Positions 43,773-52,775 of a stretch of 64,000 bases of DNA are shown in pieces. Under the pieces are notes generated by a model. That model was given only the letters and a program-made list of their open reading frames with translations, searched no databases and had not been told where the DNA came from. Each line of letters begins with the position of its first letter. The first letter of the stretch is position 1. Source of the stretch: VRUE01 sp963796705 (GTDB lineage Bacteria; Actinomycetota; Thermoleophilia; Solirubrobacterales; 70-9); NCBI GenBank assembly GCA_963796705.1, contig CAWCMK010000002.1, forward strand, positions 1 to 64,000, in the 5' to 3' direction. A program made the position numbers and the translations under genes.

Positions 43773-43820
43773 CTCCACTATCCGCCGGTGATAGCGGGAG
43801 ACGAATCGGGCTCCTGCTAT
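43773..43820. repeat. Hairpin repeat family copy
   Basis: This copy reads CTCCACTATCCGCCGGTG, then ATAGCGGGAGACGAATCGGG and CTCCTGCTAT. ATAGCGGGAG can pair with CTCCTGCTAT, with one G-T pair. It lies in the divergent intergenic region between the two Gly-rich protein genes; the rest of 43433-43893 shows no gene. Confidence 0.65.
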
Positions 43821-43893
43821 AGACCGGATCGCCCGCCGAGGTTCGGCACCGAGGCTTCAGCGCGATGGGGGAGGCGGTCTAATATTCGGCGGG

Positions 43894-46668
43894 ATGAGGG
43901 TGTCTGATTCGAGACGGTTCCTGAGGCGTCGGGGTCCGTTGGCCGCGGCTTCGTGGCACGCCGGCATGCTCGTGCTGATAGCAGCTCTGGCCTTGGTGGC
44001 AAGTGGCCCCGGCTCGGGTCTGGCGAGCGCCAGCGGCCCCGACGTGGTGCCCGAAGCGGAGTGCAATAACGCAGGCCTTCAGGCGGCGATCTCGGAGGCC
44101 GACGGAGGCACGATCGAGCTCGACTGCAGCGGCGTCGCCCCCCCGAAACCGTCCACCATCGCGATCTCCGCGCCGATCACGGTAAGCGGCGCGGGCGCGA
44201 CGATCGAACCGGGACACGAACAGAGCGTCACGCTCGAAGGTGGCGGCAAACACCAGATCTTCATCGTCGACAGCGGCCAACTCACTCTCTCCCACCTAAA
44301 GCTGAGCAACGCGCTGGCTCAGGGCGAAGCCGGGACGCAGGGTCTGCTCGGCGCAGATGGCGGCGAAGGCGATGACGGCGAACCCGGCCAGGAGAACCTC
44401 TACGGCGAAGGAGAAGCGGGCGAAGAAGGCGGCGAAGGGGACGAGGGCGGCGAAGGGACCGAAGGCACTGGAGGAGAGGAAGCCAAGGGCGGCGCCATCT
44501 ACATTGCGGCCGGCGCCGAAGTGACTATCTCGAATACGAACTTCTCCGCCGACCACGCGATCGGCGGCGCGGGCGGCAAAGGTGGTGCAGGCGGTGCGGG
44601 TGGGGAAGGCGGCGACGGCGGCTCGGGTGGCGCCAGCGGGCCCGCTGAAGGCGTGGGCCCCAACGGCGGCTCGGGTGGCGACGGCGGCGCGGGCGGCAAG
44701 GGCGGCGACGGGGGAGAAGGCGGTGAAGGAGGCGCGGCCGAGGGGGGCGCGATCTTCAACGCCGGCACACTCATCCTCAGCAACGACAAATTCACCGCTG
44801 GCGACTACGCTCAGGGTGGCAAGGGGGGCGGAGGCGGCAAAGGCGGTAGCGGCGGCGACGCCGGTGCGGGCGGCTGGGGCATCGTCGCGGGGGTCGGCGG
44901 CGGTAGCGGCGGGGTCGGTGGCAATGGAGGCACGGCCGGTGCCGCGGGCGCCGCCGGCGAAGGCGGAGGTGGGGGTCAAGGCGGGGCCGGTGGCGAAGCC
45001 AGGGGCGGCGATGTCTACAACGAAGGGACCCTCGAAACGACGAGGACGGCGTTCGTTGGAGCCGCCGTTCAGGGCGGAGCGGGGGGCACGGGCGGCACGG
45101 GCGGCGCGGCGGGCGACGGTGGTGGCGGTGGGTACGGAGGCGCTGGCGCCGGCGGCGGCGGCGGCGAGGAAGAAGTGATCCTCGCCGGGACCGGTGGCAA
45201 TGGCGCCGCGGGGGCCGAAGGTGCCCAGGGCGGCAGCGGCGGAGAGGGCGGACCGGGAGGTAGTGCGGCGGTGGGCCTGGGCGGCGCGGTTGCGAGCGCC
45301 GACTCCGAAGTCAAGATCGAAGAAATAAACGAAGAAAAATTCAAGACCTTCGAATCGAATACCGCGACGGGCGGCAAGGCGGGAGGAGGCGGCGGCGGCG
45401 GCAACGGCGGGCACGGGGGTCCCGGCGGCGGGGGAGGGAATGCCGGTTACGGCAACGTTGCCGAATACCAGGGGCAATACACAGGCCCCGGTCAGGCCGG
45501 CAGCGCCGGCGACGGTGCCAAGGGCGGCAAGGGTGGAGAAGGAGGTCCCGGCGGCGCGAGCCAACTGCATGGGGCCGAAGGCGCTGGCCAAAACACATAC
45601 ATCGCCGGGGCGGGCGGCGGTGGGACTCAGGGACCCGGTGGACCCGGGGGCGCCGGCGGCAAGGCAGGCGAAGGCGGCCTTCCCGGCGAACCCGGCATGG
45701 CCGCGCTTTCCTCATCCGAAGAGTTGCCCGGGCTGGCCGGCACGAAGGGCGAACCGGGCGAAAGTGGCGACCCCGGAACCGACGGACCGGGCCTGCCGCC
45801 CGAACCCGTAGAACCGCCGATCCTGATCTCTACGTCGCCGCCCTCGCCGTCAAACAAGACATCGATCAAGGTGCTCGGCCACGCCGAAGAAGAAGCGACG
45901 GTCGTGATCTTCTCGGGCTCCTCATGCGGTGGCCAGCCGCTGGGGTACGGTCCCGCCAAGACCTTCGAGTCACCTGGCATCGCCGTCACCGTGCCGGCTA
46001 ACTTGACGACGACCCTTTCTGCGCTCGCCGGCGACGACGAGGGCGAGTCGAAATGTTCGAGCACAACGCTCAATTTCGAACAGGACTCGGTGCCGCCGGA
46101 AACCACGATTACCGCCGGCCCCTCCGAGGGCTCAACGACAAGCGAAGCCAAGCCGAGCTTCAGCTTCGAGTCCAGTGAGGAAAAGTCCAAATTCGAATGC
46201 TCGCTGGACGGCGCCTTCCAGTCGTGCAAATCCCCCTACACAGCGGCACAGCTGTCTCAGGGGCTCCACACCTTCTCGGTGCGCGCGACAGACCAGGCGG
46301 GAAACACCGATCCGACCCCCGCCGTGCGCGCCTTCAGCGTCGTCCCCGAATCTTCGCCGCGAGAATCGGCTTCGTCCTCCTCTTCGTCGGGACGTGCTCC
46401 TGGCGCGCCGAAGATCGGCGAGCATCCGGCGCAGAAGGTCGTCACCACCTGGAGCAAAGCGAAGGTCAGGTTCACGTTCGCGGCAATGGAAAAGGGCGAT
46501 CACTTCAAATGCCGGCTGGACAAGGGGGCACTTAAGCCCTGCGTCTCGCCCGCAATCTACAGGGTGAAGCCGGGCAGGCACACCTTCGAGGTTGAGGCGA
46601 TTGGTGCCGACGGCAAGGTGGGCAAGACTGCTACGGACAAATTCAAAGTCGTGCACAGGAGCGGCTAA
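43894..46668 (+). CDS. Very large Gly-rich exported protein (beta-helix-like, PGRS-like, Ig-like tail)
   Basis: The 924-residue protein starts with a signal segment (HAGMLVLIAALALVASGPGS). A short domain with polymorphic-outer-membrane-like repeats follows (AAISEADGGTIELDCSGVAP, SGAGATIEPGHEQSVTLEGG, QIFIVDSGQLTLSHLKLSNA). About 500 residues of Gly-rich repeats come next, interrupted by NAGTLILSNDKF-type strands. The last 200 residues carry bacterial Ig-like domains (PPETTITAGPSEGSTTSEAK, KFECSLDGAFQSC, LHTFSVRATDQAGNTDPT). It may be an extended surface or biofilm protein. It is divergent from a second Gly-rich gene. Confidence 0.82.
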   Translation: MRVSDSRRFLRRRGPLAAASWHAGMLVLIAALALVASGPGSGLASASGPDVVPEAECNNAGLQAAISEADGGTIELDCSGVAPPKPSTIAISAPITVSGAGATIEPGHEQSVTLEGGGKHQIFIVDSGQLTLSHLKLSNALAQGEAGTQGLLGADGGEGDDGEPGQENLYGEGEAGEEGGEGDEGGEGTEGTGGEEAKGGAIYIAAGAEVTISNTNFSADHAIGGAGGKGGAGGAGGEGGDGGSGGASGPAEGVGPNGGSGGDGGAGGKGGDGGEGGEGGAAEGGAIFNAGTLILSNDKFTAGDYAQGGKGGGGGKGGSGGDAGAGGWGIVAGVGGGSGGVGGNGGTAGAAGAAGEGGGGGQGGAGGEARGGDVYNEGTLETTRTAFVGAAVQGGAGGTGGTGGAAGDGGGGGYGGAGAGGGGGEEEVILAGTGGNGAAGAEGAQGGSGGEGGPGGSAAVGLGGAVASADSEVKIEEINEEKFKTFESNTATGGKAGGGGGGGNGGHGGPGGGGGNAGYGNVAEYQGQYTGPGQAGSAGDGAKGGKGGEGGPGGASQLHGAEGAGQNTYIAGAGGGGTQGPGGPGGAGGKAGEGGLPGEPGMAALSSSEELPGLAGTKGEPGESGDPGTDGPGLPPEPVEPPILISTSPPSPSNKTSIKVLGHAEEEATVVIFSGSSCGGQPLGYGPAKTFESPGIAVTVPANLTTTLSALAGDDEGESKCSSTTLNFEQDSVPPETTITAGPSEGSTTSEAKPSFSFESSEEKSKFECSLDGAFQSCKSPYTAAQLSQGLHTFSVRATDQAGNTDPTPAVRAFSVVPESSPRESASSSSSSGRAPGAPKIGEHPAQKVVTTWSKAKVRFTFAAMEKGDHFKCRLDKGALKPCVSPAIYRVKPGRHTFEVEAIGADGKVGKTATDKFKVVHRSG

Positions 46669-47095
46669 ACGATGGCATCGGCGTGTGCACTTCGCGGTTC
46701 GCCCTGCGGGGCTTGGGCAGTCTTGGGTTCAGGCTGCGGGCTCAGCGCTGAGAGCTTGCCGGGAGCTGACGAGCTGTCGCTGACGGTGCTCTTGGCCCGG
46801 CCCTTGGCCTTGGCTTCCATCAGGGCGCGGTCCGCTTTCCTCGGCCGGCCCCCTTTGGCGGGTATCCACTCCGGTTTCCCGTCCCCTGCCGAACTCAACT
46901 GCACCCGAAGCTGACCGCGAAAGCCGGCGCGGGATGCCGCCCGTGCCGAGATGACCGTCGCAGGTTGGGTCCCACGCCCTCGAGCTTCAGACACAAAGGG
47001 TCGATGGCGATTGCCCTTGCTCGGGCGTGGTTCCCCGCAGAGCAGCGGTGGCAATCCCCGGATGGCGAATCGAGGTCGGCCCCCACAATGGAGTC
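46669..47095. other. Intergenic stretch, no supported gene
   Basis: A minus-strand frame here contains a basic segment (GGRPRKADRALMEAKAKGRA) but lacks family features and a good start, so I do not call it. Nothing else is seen apart from the likely promoter of the next gene. Confidence 0.4.
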
Positions 47096-48511
47096 ATGCG
47101 CTGCCTTTTTGTCTACCGGAGTTCGACTGCCCTAGCCGCGGTTGCGGCGGCGGTGCTCCTCATCCCCGCTACCTGTCGTGCGGGCGCCGGCTCGCTCGAC
47201 CGCGGTTTCGAGGGCAGCGGCCGGCTGGTGGTCGAGGCTGCCAGGGGCACCGGCTCGGAGAACTTCGAAGTCTCGCGGCTGCTGCCGGCCGCGATGGCGA
47301 GTGCGGCCGCGCCCAATAGTGAACTCGTCGCCGCCAACAGCCGGCGCGTCTTCCGCTACCGTGCCAACGGCCGCCCGCAGCGCTACTTCGCCGGCAATGG
47401 TCGCGCCGTGATCCCGACCCCGGCGGGGATGAGCTTCCAGCTCGCCGGCGTGGCCGCTGACTCGCATGGTCGCGTTCTTGTCGCCGGCACGACCGAGCCG
47501 ATAGGGGCGGTCAATGGCTCCCAGGAAGCGCGCGTCAGCGTCTACCGCTTCATGCCCAATGGCAAGCTCGATGCCAGCTTCGGCAGCCGCGGCCTCAGCG
47601 GCGCCCAGCTTGGCCCGATGGAGGTGACCGGGCTCGTCGTCGACTCGCACAACCGGCCGCTGTTGACCGGCTTCTCGGCTCTGACGCCGTCCTTCTGCAA
47701 TTCGACGCCCGTCTACCTCAACGCGACCGTGGTCGCGCGGCTGACCGCCCACGGCGATCCAGATCCCAGCTTCGGCGACGGCAACGGCACCTTCACCGAC
47801 CCCTTCGAAGACCCCCGGCTGCCGACGCTGACCGCGAGCGGGGATGGCATCGTCTACGTCAGCGCCCCCGAACAGCGCTGCGCCTGGTTTGTGGGGCACG
47901 GAGCCGGCGGCGCCCCCGAAGCCTCGATCCTTTCGCCAAGCGGCAGCCTTGTGCGCCGGTTCCCGGTGCGCCCCAGCGAGCCCTATGGCCTCGCTCTGGA
48001 GGGGCTCCTCGAGGTGACGTCGCTCGCCGTCGATCGCCAAGATCGGATCGTGATGCTGATGACGGCGGTCCCTCCCGAAGGCGGCGATGAGATCCTCCAG
48101 GAGGTCCGCCGCCTGCTTCCCGATGGCAGCCCGGACCCTCAGTGGCAGACCTGGATCAGCGACATCACGGGCTGGGGCTCCGAACAACCGGCGCAGGCAA
48201 TCACGACCGACAGGCGCAGCCGCGTCATCCTCGCCGGCTCCTCGCTGCCCCCGCAGGGGGAAGGCCCCCTCCAGCCCCGCGGGTTCGCGGTAGAGCGCCT
48301 GAACGCCGCCGGCAAGCTGCAGACCTGGTTCGGCCGCGACGGCGTCGCCAAAGCCTGGTTCGGGAAGCGGACCGCGGCGACAGCAACCCAGGTCCACGTG
48401 GACAGCCGGGGCCGGATCGTCCTCGGCGGCACGGTCGAAACGCTCCGACTGCACAAGCCCCCGACCGAATACGGGCTCGCCTTTGCCCGCTTCCTCAGCG
48501 GCCGGCGCTGA
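47096..48511 (+). CDS. Secreted delta-60 repeat protein
   Basis: ATG 47096 gives a signal peptide (STALAAVAAAVLLIPATCRA) followed directly by GSLDRGFEGSGRLVVE, which is the start of a delta-60 repeat. Further repeats include YRFMPNGKLDASFGSRGLSG, VVARLTAHGDPDPSFGDGNG and RRLLPDGSPDPQWQ, each joining an NGxLDxSFG turn to a VxxDxxxRxLLxG strand (for example DSHNRPLLTGFSAL). Repeats of about 55 residues build a beta-propeller-like exported domain of unknown ligand. Its length of 471 residues would fit one propeller. Confidence 0.85.
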   Translation: MRCLFVYRSSTALAAVAAAVLLIPATCRAGAGSLDRGFEGSGRLVVEAARGTGSENFEVSRLLPAAMASAAAPNSELVAANSRRVFRYRANGRPQRYFAGNGRAVIPTPAGMSFQLAGVAADSHGRVLVAGTTEPIGAVNGSQEARVSVYRFMPNGKLDASFGSRGLSGAQLGPMEVTGLVVDSHNRPLLTGFSALTPSFCNSTPVYLNATVVARLTAHGDPDPSFGDGNGTFTDPFEDPRLPTLTASGDGIVYVSAPEQRCAWFVGHGAGGAPEASILSPSGSLVRRFPVRPSEPYGLALEGLLEVTSLAVDRQDRIVMLMTAVPPEGGDEILQEVRRLLPDGSPDPQWQTWISDITGWGSEQPAQAITTDRRSRVILAGSSLPPQGEGPLQPRGFAVERLNAAGKLQTWFGRDGVAKAWFGKRTAATATQVHVDSRGRIVLGGTVETLRLHKPPTEYGLAFARFLSGRR

Positions 48512-48608
48512 GAGTGGTGGAGAAAGGGAGGCAAGCCGGCATTGGGCCTCGGCCGGCTCGTAGAAGTCATCCCGCCCGCAGACCAGGGATCAAAGCGATA
48601 TGAATTCT

Positions 48609-48654
48609 CTCGATGATCCGGTGGTGGTGGCGAGACGAATCGAGGCCCAGCTAT
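48609..48654. repeat. Hairpin repeat family copy
   Basis: The sequence CTCGATGATCCGGTGGTGGT then GGCGAGACGAATCGAGGCCC and AGCTAT is a diverged member of the dispersed family. Its last bases include the stop codon of the leftward secreted-protein gene at 48651-48653. Confidence 0.55.
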
Positions 48655-49109
48655 TCCGGTCTCGCGGTCCAGCGGATGCGTTCGGTCAGACAACCGCCGT
48701 TGTCAACAATCACCCAGCCTCGCGCCAGGTGGCCTTCCTTCAGGAACCGACCGCCGAAGGAGATTTTTTCGCCGGCGTAGGTGCCGGGTCCGGACGCTTC
48801 GAAGCTGCCGTTGCGCCCGACGGCGACCGGCCTTTCGAGTTCGGTGCCGCCCGCGGCCAGTTCCGGACAGCGCGGATAGAGGTAGCCGACCGCGCCGAAC
48901 CCGAGGACATGTGCGCCGTGTTCAAAGCATTCGGCCCCGGGGCAGCCCCTGCCTCGAACGTCGAAGCTGACGAGCACATGTTTGTTGCCCATCTGATAGC
49001 CGGCGTACTGGGGCAGGTGCGTCGTGGCTTGGCTGAAGGCGGCCGGCGCGAGCAGCGCGACAAGCGCCACCGTGCATAAGGTCAGTTTCTGGTTGGCTCC
49101 CAGGCCCAT
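48651..49109 (-). CDS. Secreted protein of unknown function
   Basis: The 152-residue protein has a signal peptide (LTLCTVALVALLAPAAFSQA) and a small beta domain with an internal cysteine pair (RGRGCPGAECFEHG), a YPRCPEL strand and a closing GWVIVDNGGCLTERIRW. Four cysteines suggest two disulfides. It follows the next secreted-protein gene by two bases, so the pair is co-translated and may act together. No known motif is found. The stop lies within a copy of the hairpin repeat, an unusual position. Confidence 0.7.
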   Translation of the reverse strand: MGLGANQKLTLCTVALVALLAPAAFSQATTHLPQYAGYQMGNKHVLVSFDVRGRGCPGAECFEHGAHVLGFGAVGYLYPRCPELAAGGTELERPVAVGRNGSFEASGPGTYAGEKISFGGRFLKEGHLARGWVIVDNGGCLTERIRWTARPE

Positions 49110-49111
49110 CC

Positions 49112-49909
49112 TCAGCGCACCCGCCTGACCGCAATCGAGAAGACGATCGTCTGGGTTCCGTCGGGTTGCCCGTCCGCGCCGATATGGGGAAAGCTGGCGT
49201 TGTCGGAGTCCCTGAGGTCCTTGCCCTTGCGCAGGGAGAGGAGCTCACCGACCCGCAGGGCGGTGGGGACGCCGACCGATTTCCCGAGCAGATCCCCGTA
49301 GACCCTCGGGGGGTCGCACTCGACCGGGAGTGGCTGCCCCTCGTAGATGAAGAAGCGATTGCGTTTCTGCAGGGGGGCGGTCGGGTTGACGTCAAGTTCG
49401 GGCGAGATGTCGAAAAATTCGCCGGCTTCCAGCGAAGAGCGGTTGTCGAAGGCGCACTTCGCAACGGTCCGGGTCGGTGTGAAGGCGCATTCGGCGGCGC
49501 TTGGCGGATAAGGCTCGCCCATATCCGGAGCGAAACTGCCCGCGCTTTCAAGCGAGCCGCCGGCGCTCAGCGAGTTGAGCGCCGCCCTGAAGACCACATA
49601 GGGGAAGTTGCGGCCATAGTAGGCCAATGCGCTTGGCCCCGACTTGGGGGCGAGCTGCGCCGAGGCCGCGAACTTGAGCGTTTCCGAGCCCTGGCCGAGG
49701 CAGTCGAGCGGCGGGGCGGATTCATCGAGGCCTTCCGTCCTTTCTGACCATTCGAGCCGCACGCTGCCGGAAAGGGAAACCAGATAACGGCGCTGTGGCA
49801 CCCCGTGCTTCGCCGCGGAGACGGTCCCCGGAAGCGCGAGCGCGAGCAGGAAGGCGAGCACAGCGGGCGTGCAAAGCGGGCAGCGCGATTCTCGTTTCCT
49901 GGCTCTCAC
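49112..49909 (-). CDS. Secreted protein of unknown function
   Basis: GTG at 49909 is chosen because AGGAGGG lies just upstream and a signal peptide follows at once (TPAVLAFLLALALPGTVSAA). The mature part of about 240 residues looks beta-rich (RRYLVSLSGSVRLEWSERTE, ETLKFAASAQL, RNFPYVVFRAALNSLSAGGS, FDISPELDVNPTAPLQKRNR). No membrane segment or enzyme motif is seen. It begins an operon with the smaller secreted protein. Confidence 0.72.
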   Translation of the reverse strand: MRARKRESRCPLCTPAVLAFLLALALPGTVSAAKHGVPQRRYLVSLSGSVRLEWSERTEGLDESAPPLDCLGQGSETLKFAASAQLAPKSGPSALAYYGRNFPYVVFRAALNSLSAGGSLESAGSFAPDMGEPYPPSAAECAFTPTRTVAKCAFDNRSSLEAGEFFDISPELDVNPTAPLQKRNRFFIYEGQPLPVECDPPRVYGDLLGKSVGVPTALRVGELLSLRKGKDLRDSDNASFPHIGADGQPDGTQTIVFSIAVRRVR

Positions 49910-50105
49910 TTTCCCTCCTGGCGCGGACGAGAGACGATTCGGAAAGGAATGCCCTGGCAATGCAATCAGTAGAGCCGAGCGAGCGAGCCCTGTCAAGCGA
50001 CCTCGGCGATCCGAGAAGCGTGGAGAGGCGCCAATCGAGGCATCGGACTACGCTCATATGGCGCCGACGGAACGCCGATCTCGTTCAATCGGGCAGGGAT
50101 CCATG

Positions 50106-50148
50106 CTCGACTTGTCCCCTGGGGGTAGCCAGAGACGAATCGGTCCCA
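50106..50148. repeat. Diverged hairpin repeat family copy
   Basis: CTCGACTTGTCCCCTGGGGG then TAGCCAGAGACGAATCGGTCC resembles the family core with changes in both arms. It lies upstream of the flavin reductase gene, in a 300-base intergenic region without other features. Confidence 0.45.
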
Positions 50149-50212
50149 CTGCATGGACTTCTCGCGCCAAAAGCCGGTCGACGCGGCGCTGCTTTGACGG
50201 TACCGTTGGCGG

Positions 50213-51904
50213 ATGTCCCGTCCCGTCCTTCTCGTCGTTGACGAGAACCAGAAATCGCTCCGCGATATTGAAGGCGAGCTGTGCGACCGCTACGAGCGCA
50301 GCTATCGGATCGTCTGTCTTGGCTCGGCGCCGGAGGCTGAGGCAGAGCTCGTCCGGACCGCGGGTGCGGGCGAGGAGGTCGCCCTCGTTCTAGCGGGGGA
50401 CTCGCTCGGTGGAGCGCCCGGCAGTGAGTTCTTGGGCCGGGTGCGAAGGAGCCACCCACATGCGCAGCGCGGTCTCCTGATCGACTATGAGAGCTGGGGT
50501 GTGAGCTCAACTGGGGAGACGATCCTCGCCGCGATGGCGCTGCGCCAGATCGACTACTACCTGCTTCGCCCCATCCGTCGTGCAGACGAGCTATTCCATC
50601 AATCCATCTCGACCTTCTTGCTCGAGTGGGCGCATGCACAGAGGGTGTCGGGGCACACGGTGCACATCATCGGTGAGTCCTGGACCGGACGGGCATACGA
50701 GCTGCGCAAGGTCTTGGGTCGCTGCGCCCTTCCCCACGCGTTCTGCCTTGCCGATTCGCCCGAAGGGCGCGAGCTGGTCGCCGAGGCGGGAGACGGGGAA
50801 CCGTTGCCGCTGGTGGTCTTCCCCAACGGGGATGTCCTCGCCGACCCGACCAATGCCGAGCTCACGGTCGCCGCGGGTGGGCCCGTTGACCCCCAGGGTC
50901 GCGACTTCGACCTCGTCATAGTCGGCGCCGGACCGGCCGGCCTCTCCGCCGCGGTGTATGGCGCCTCGGAAGGGCTTCGGACGCTGGTCATCGACGAAGG
51001 CGGAATCGGCGGACAGGCGACTCTTAGCTCGCTGATCCGCAACTACCTCGGGTTTCCGCGCGGCATCAGCGGGCGCCGGTTGGCCGAGGAGGCATATGAG
51101 CAGGGATGGGTCTTCGGGGCACGCTTCACCTTCATGCAGAGGGTGACCAGTCTCAGCCGCGAAGCCGGGCCGATCCGCCTCGCCCTTTCCGACTTCCCAG
51201 ATCTCAGCGCCCGCGCCGTGATCCTCGCTACCGGCGCCGCCTATCATCGACTCGAGATCGCAAACCTCGAGGCCCTGGCCCGGAAGGGCGCTGGGGTCTT
51301 CTACGGCGGTCCCGCGGCGGAGGCTCCGGCGATGGCTGAGCGCGACGTCTTCATCGTCGGCGGCGCCAACTCCGCGGGGCAGGCCGCGCTGCACCTGGCC
51401 GAATATGCGCGGCGGGTGACGATCGTCGTCCGCGGGGACTCGCTCGCGGCGCGAATGTCGCACTACTTGGTGCAGCAGATCGAAGCGACACCGAATATCG
51501 AGATCCGGCTGCAGACGGAGGTCACCGGTGGCGATGGCGAGGAATGGCTACGGCGCCTACAACTGCGCGAACGCGGCTCCGCGGTCGAGGAGGTCGATGC
51601 CCACGCGCTCTTCCTGATGATCGGTGCCCGCCCGAACACTGAGTGGCTGCCCGAGGAGGTCTTGCGAGACGAGCGCGGCTTCATCCGCACCGGATTCGAG
51701 CTCGCAGACGCGCCCAGCTGGCCGCTCGAGCGCACGCCGTTGTCTCTCGAGACCTCCATGCCCGGGGTCTTCGCCATTGGCGATGTCCGCGAGGGCTCGA
51801 TGAATCGCGTCGCTGCGGCGGTGGGCGAGGGATCGATCGCCGTCCGGTTGGTCCACGACCTCTTCACGCTCGAGCGCGTCAGGACCGCGGCACGCTCCGG
51901 ATGA
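50213..51904 (+). CDS. Thioredoxin-reductase-like flavoprotein with degenerate receiver domain
   Basis: Residues 1-125 resemble a response-regulator receiver (VLLVVDENQKSLRDIEGELC), but the phospho-acceptor Asp is replaced in LVLAGDSL. Residues about 145-215 look like a thioredoxin-fold domain without a Cys-x-x-Cys pair (GHTVHIIGESWTGRAYELR). The remainder is a class II pyridine-nucleotide reductase: FAD site LVIVGAGPAGLSAAVYGA, NADPH site VFIVGGANSAGQAALHLA and GVFAIGDVREGSMNRVAAAV. The redox-active CATC-type motif is absent (GVFYGGPAAEA instead), so it resembles ferredoxin-NADP or flavin reductases. Similar three-part proteins occur in Actinobacteria. Its partner is unknown. Confidence 0.88.
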   Translation: MSRPVLLVVDENQKSLRDIEGELCDRYERSYRIVCLGSAPEAEAELVRTAGAGEEVALVLAGDSLGGAPGSEFLGRVRRSHPHAQRGLLIDYESWGVSSTGETILAAMALRQIDYYLLRPIRRADELFHQSISTFLLEWAHAQRVSGHTVHIIGESWTGRAYELRKVLGRCALPHAFCLADSPEGRELVAEAGDGEPLPLVVFPNGDVLADPTNAELTVAAGGPVDPQGRDFDLVIVGAGPAGLSAAVYGASEGLRTLVIDEGGIGGQATLSSLIRNYLGFPRGISGRRLAEEAYEQGWVFGARFTFMQRVTSLSREAGPIRLALSDFPDLSARAVILATGAAYHRLEIANLEALARKGAGVFYGGPAAEAPAMAERDVFIVGGANSAGQAALHLAEYARRVTIVVRGDSLAARMSHYLVQQIEATPNIEIRLQTEVTGGDGEEWLRRLQLRERGSAVEEVDAHALFLMIGARPNTEWLPEEVLRDERGFIRTGFELADAPSWPLERTPLSLETSMPGVFAIGDVREGSMNRVAAAVGEGSIAVRLVHDLFTLERVRTAARSG

Positions 51905-52102
51905 TGAGCGAAAGCATCCAGATGCGAGACGAATGCGATCGCAGCGCACCTTCGGGCCGGCTGGCAGGGGTTGGCTCGATCGATTCTCGTACTTGGAAAT
52001 CTCCGTATTAGACCCCAGCGGGTCAGCGGGTCAATTGCGGATGGTCGACGCGATTCGCTGGTGCATGGTTGCGGGGTGCCTGCCTCGACTTGCAATTCAT
52101 GG

Positions 52103-52723
52103 ATGATTCGCCTCGGCAAAGCTGTAGGTCAGACGACGGTGACAGTGGCGGTGTCGATTGGGTTGGGCGCACTGTTCTTCGCCCCAAACGCCGATGCGCA
52201 GAGGCGGTTGCCGGCCCCAATCTTCAAGGCCGTCATCAGGGTGGATGGAAGTCTCCGGGCTGGAATCGAAGAAGCGCCCGCTGTACTGATTCGTGACCTG
52301 AATTCCTCACGCACAGCCTGCGATGGGGCTCTGAAGGCCGAACAGAGCGGCGGCGGTGCCGAGGCGAATTGGGCGGCCCTCGCTCAAATTGTGCAAAGCG
52401 ATGACCGCCCGGCCAGCCGCGCGACCATTGGCGCACTGTCCGAAGCCGAGTCCGATCTCGGTGGACTTCAAGCTCTCTTATCGGGACGATGGCACGATAG
52501 GTTCGCCAAGGCAACCGCGGTGGTGCCGACCATCACGCAGGTCAAGAGCTCAATCGAGCGACTGCGGGCCGCGGTAACGGGTTTCAGGATTGCATTCGAA
52601 CGCTGGGAAGGTCATGACTGCACCCGTGGGCAAGAGGCGATCACGGTCACCAACCGCCGGATTTTCTTGGCGGTCGAGGCGGTCAACCACGGCATGAAGC
52701 AGATGACTGCCGCTCTGGGGTAA
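52103..52723 (+). CDS. Exported helical protein of unknown function
   Basis: ATG 52103 gives a leader (GKAVGQTTVTVAVSIGLGAL then FFAPNADAQ) and a mature part of about 170 residues that is mostly helical, with repeated Ala/Leu heptads (NWAALAQIVQSDDRPASRAT, EAESDLGGLQALLSGRW, IERLRAAVTGFRIAFERWEG). Two cysteines (RTACDGAL and GHDCTRGQE) may pair. The frame extends upstream to 51971 but without a good start. No family is recognised. It is probably a small periplasmic-type bundle. Confidence 0.65.
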   Translation: MIRLGKAVGQTTVTVAVSIGLGALFFAPNADAQRRLPAPIFKAVIRVDGSLRAGIEEAPAVLIRDLNSSRTACDGALKAEQSGGGAEANWAALAQIVQSDDRPASRATIGALSEAESDLGGLQALLSGRWHDRFAKATAVVPTITQVKSSIERLRAAVTGFRIAFERWEGHDCTRGQEAITVTNRRIFLAVEAVNHGMKQMTAALG

Positions 52724-52775
52724 CCGGCCCTGGTTGTCCATTGGCCTCGGGCCTCGGGTCTCCGGCATGAAGGCG

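Noticed and set aside
44320..45700. CRISPR-like or satellite DNA array in the Gly-rich genes
   Set aside because: The repetition comes from codons for Gly/Ala repeats within continuous long frames with signal peptides; there are no regular spacers.
41456..46668. True mycobacterial PE_PGRS proteins
   Set aside because: Neither protein has the N-terminal PE helical domain; both have ordinary signal segments and unrelated N-terminal beta domains.
46665..47054. 129-residue minus-strand protein with a basic GGRPRKADRA segment
   Set aside because: It overlaps the end of the Gly-rich gene, lacks a ribosome site and shows no domain; it is not convincing as a gene.
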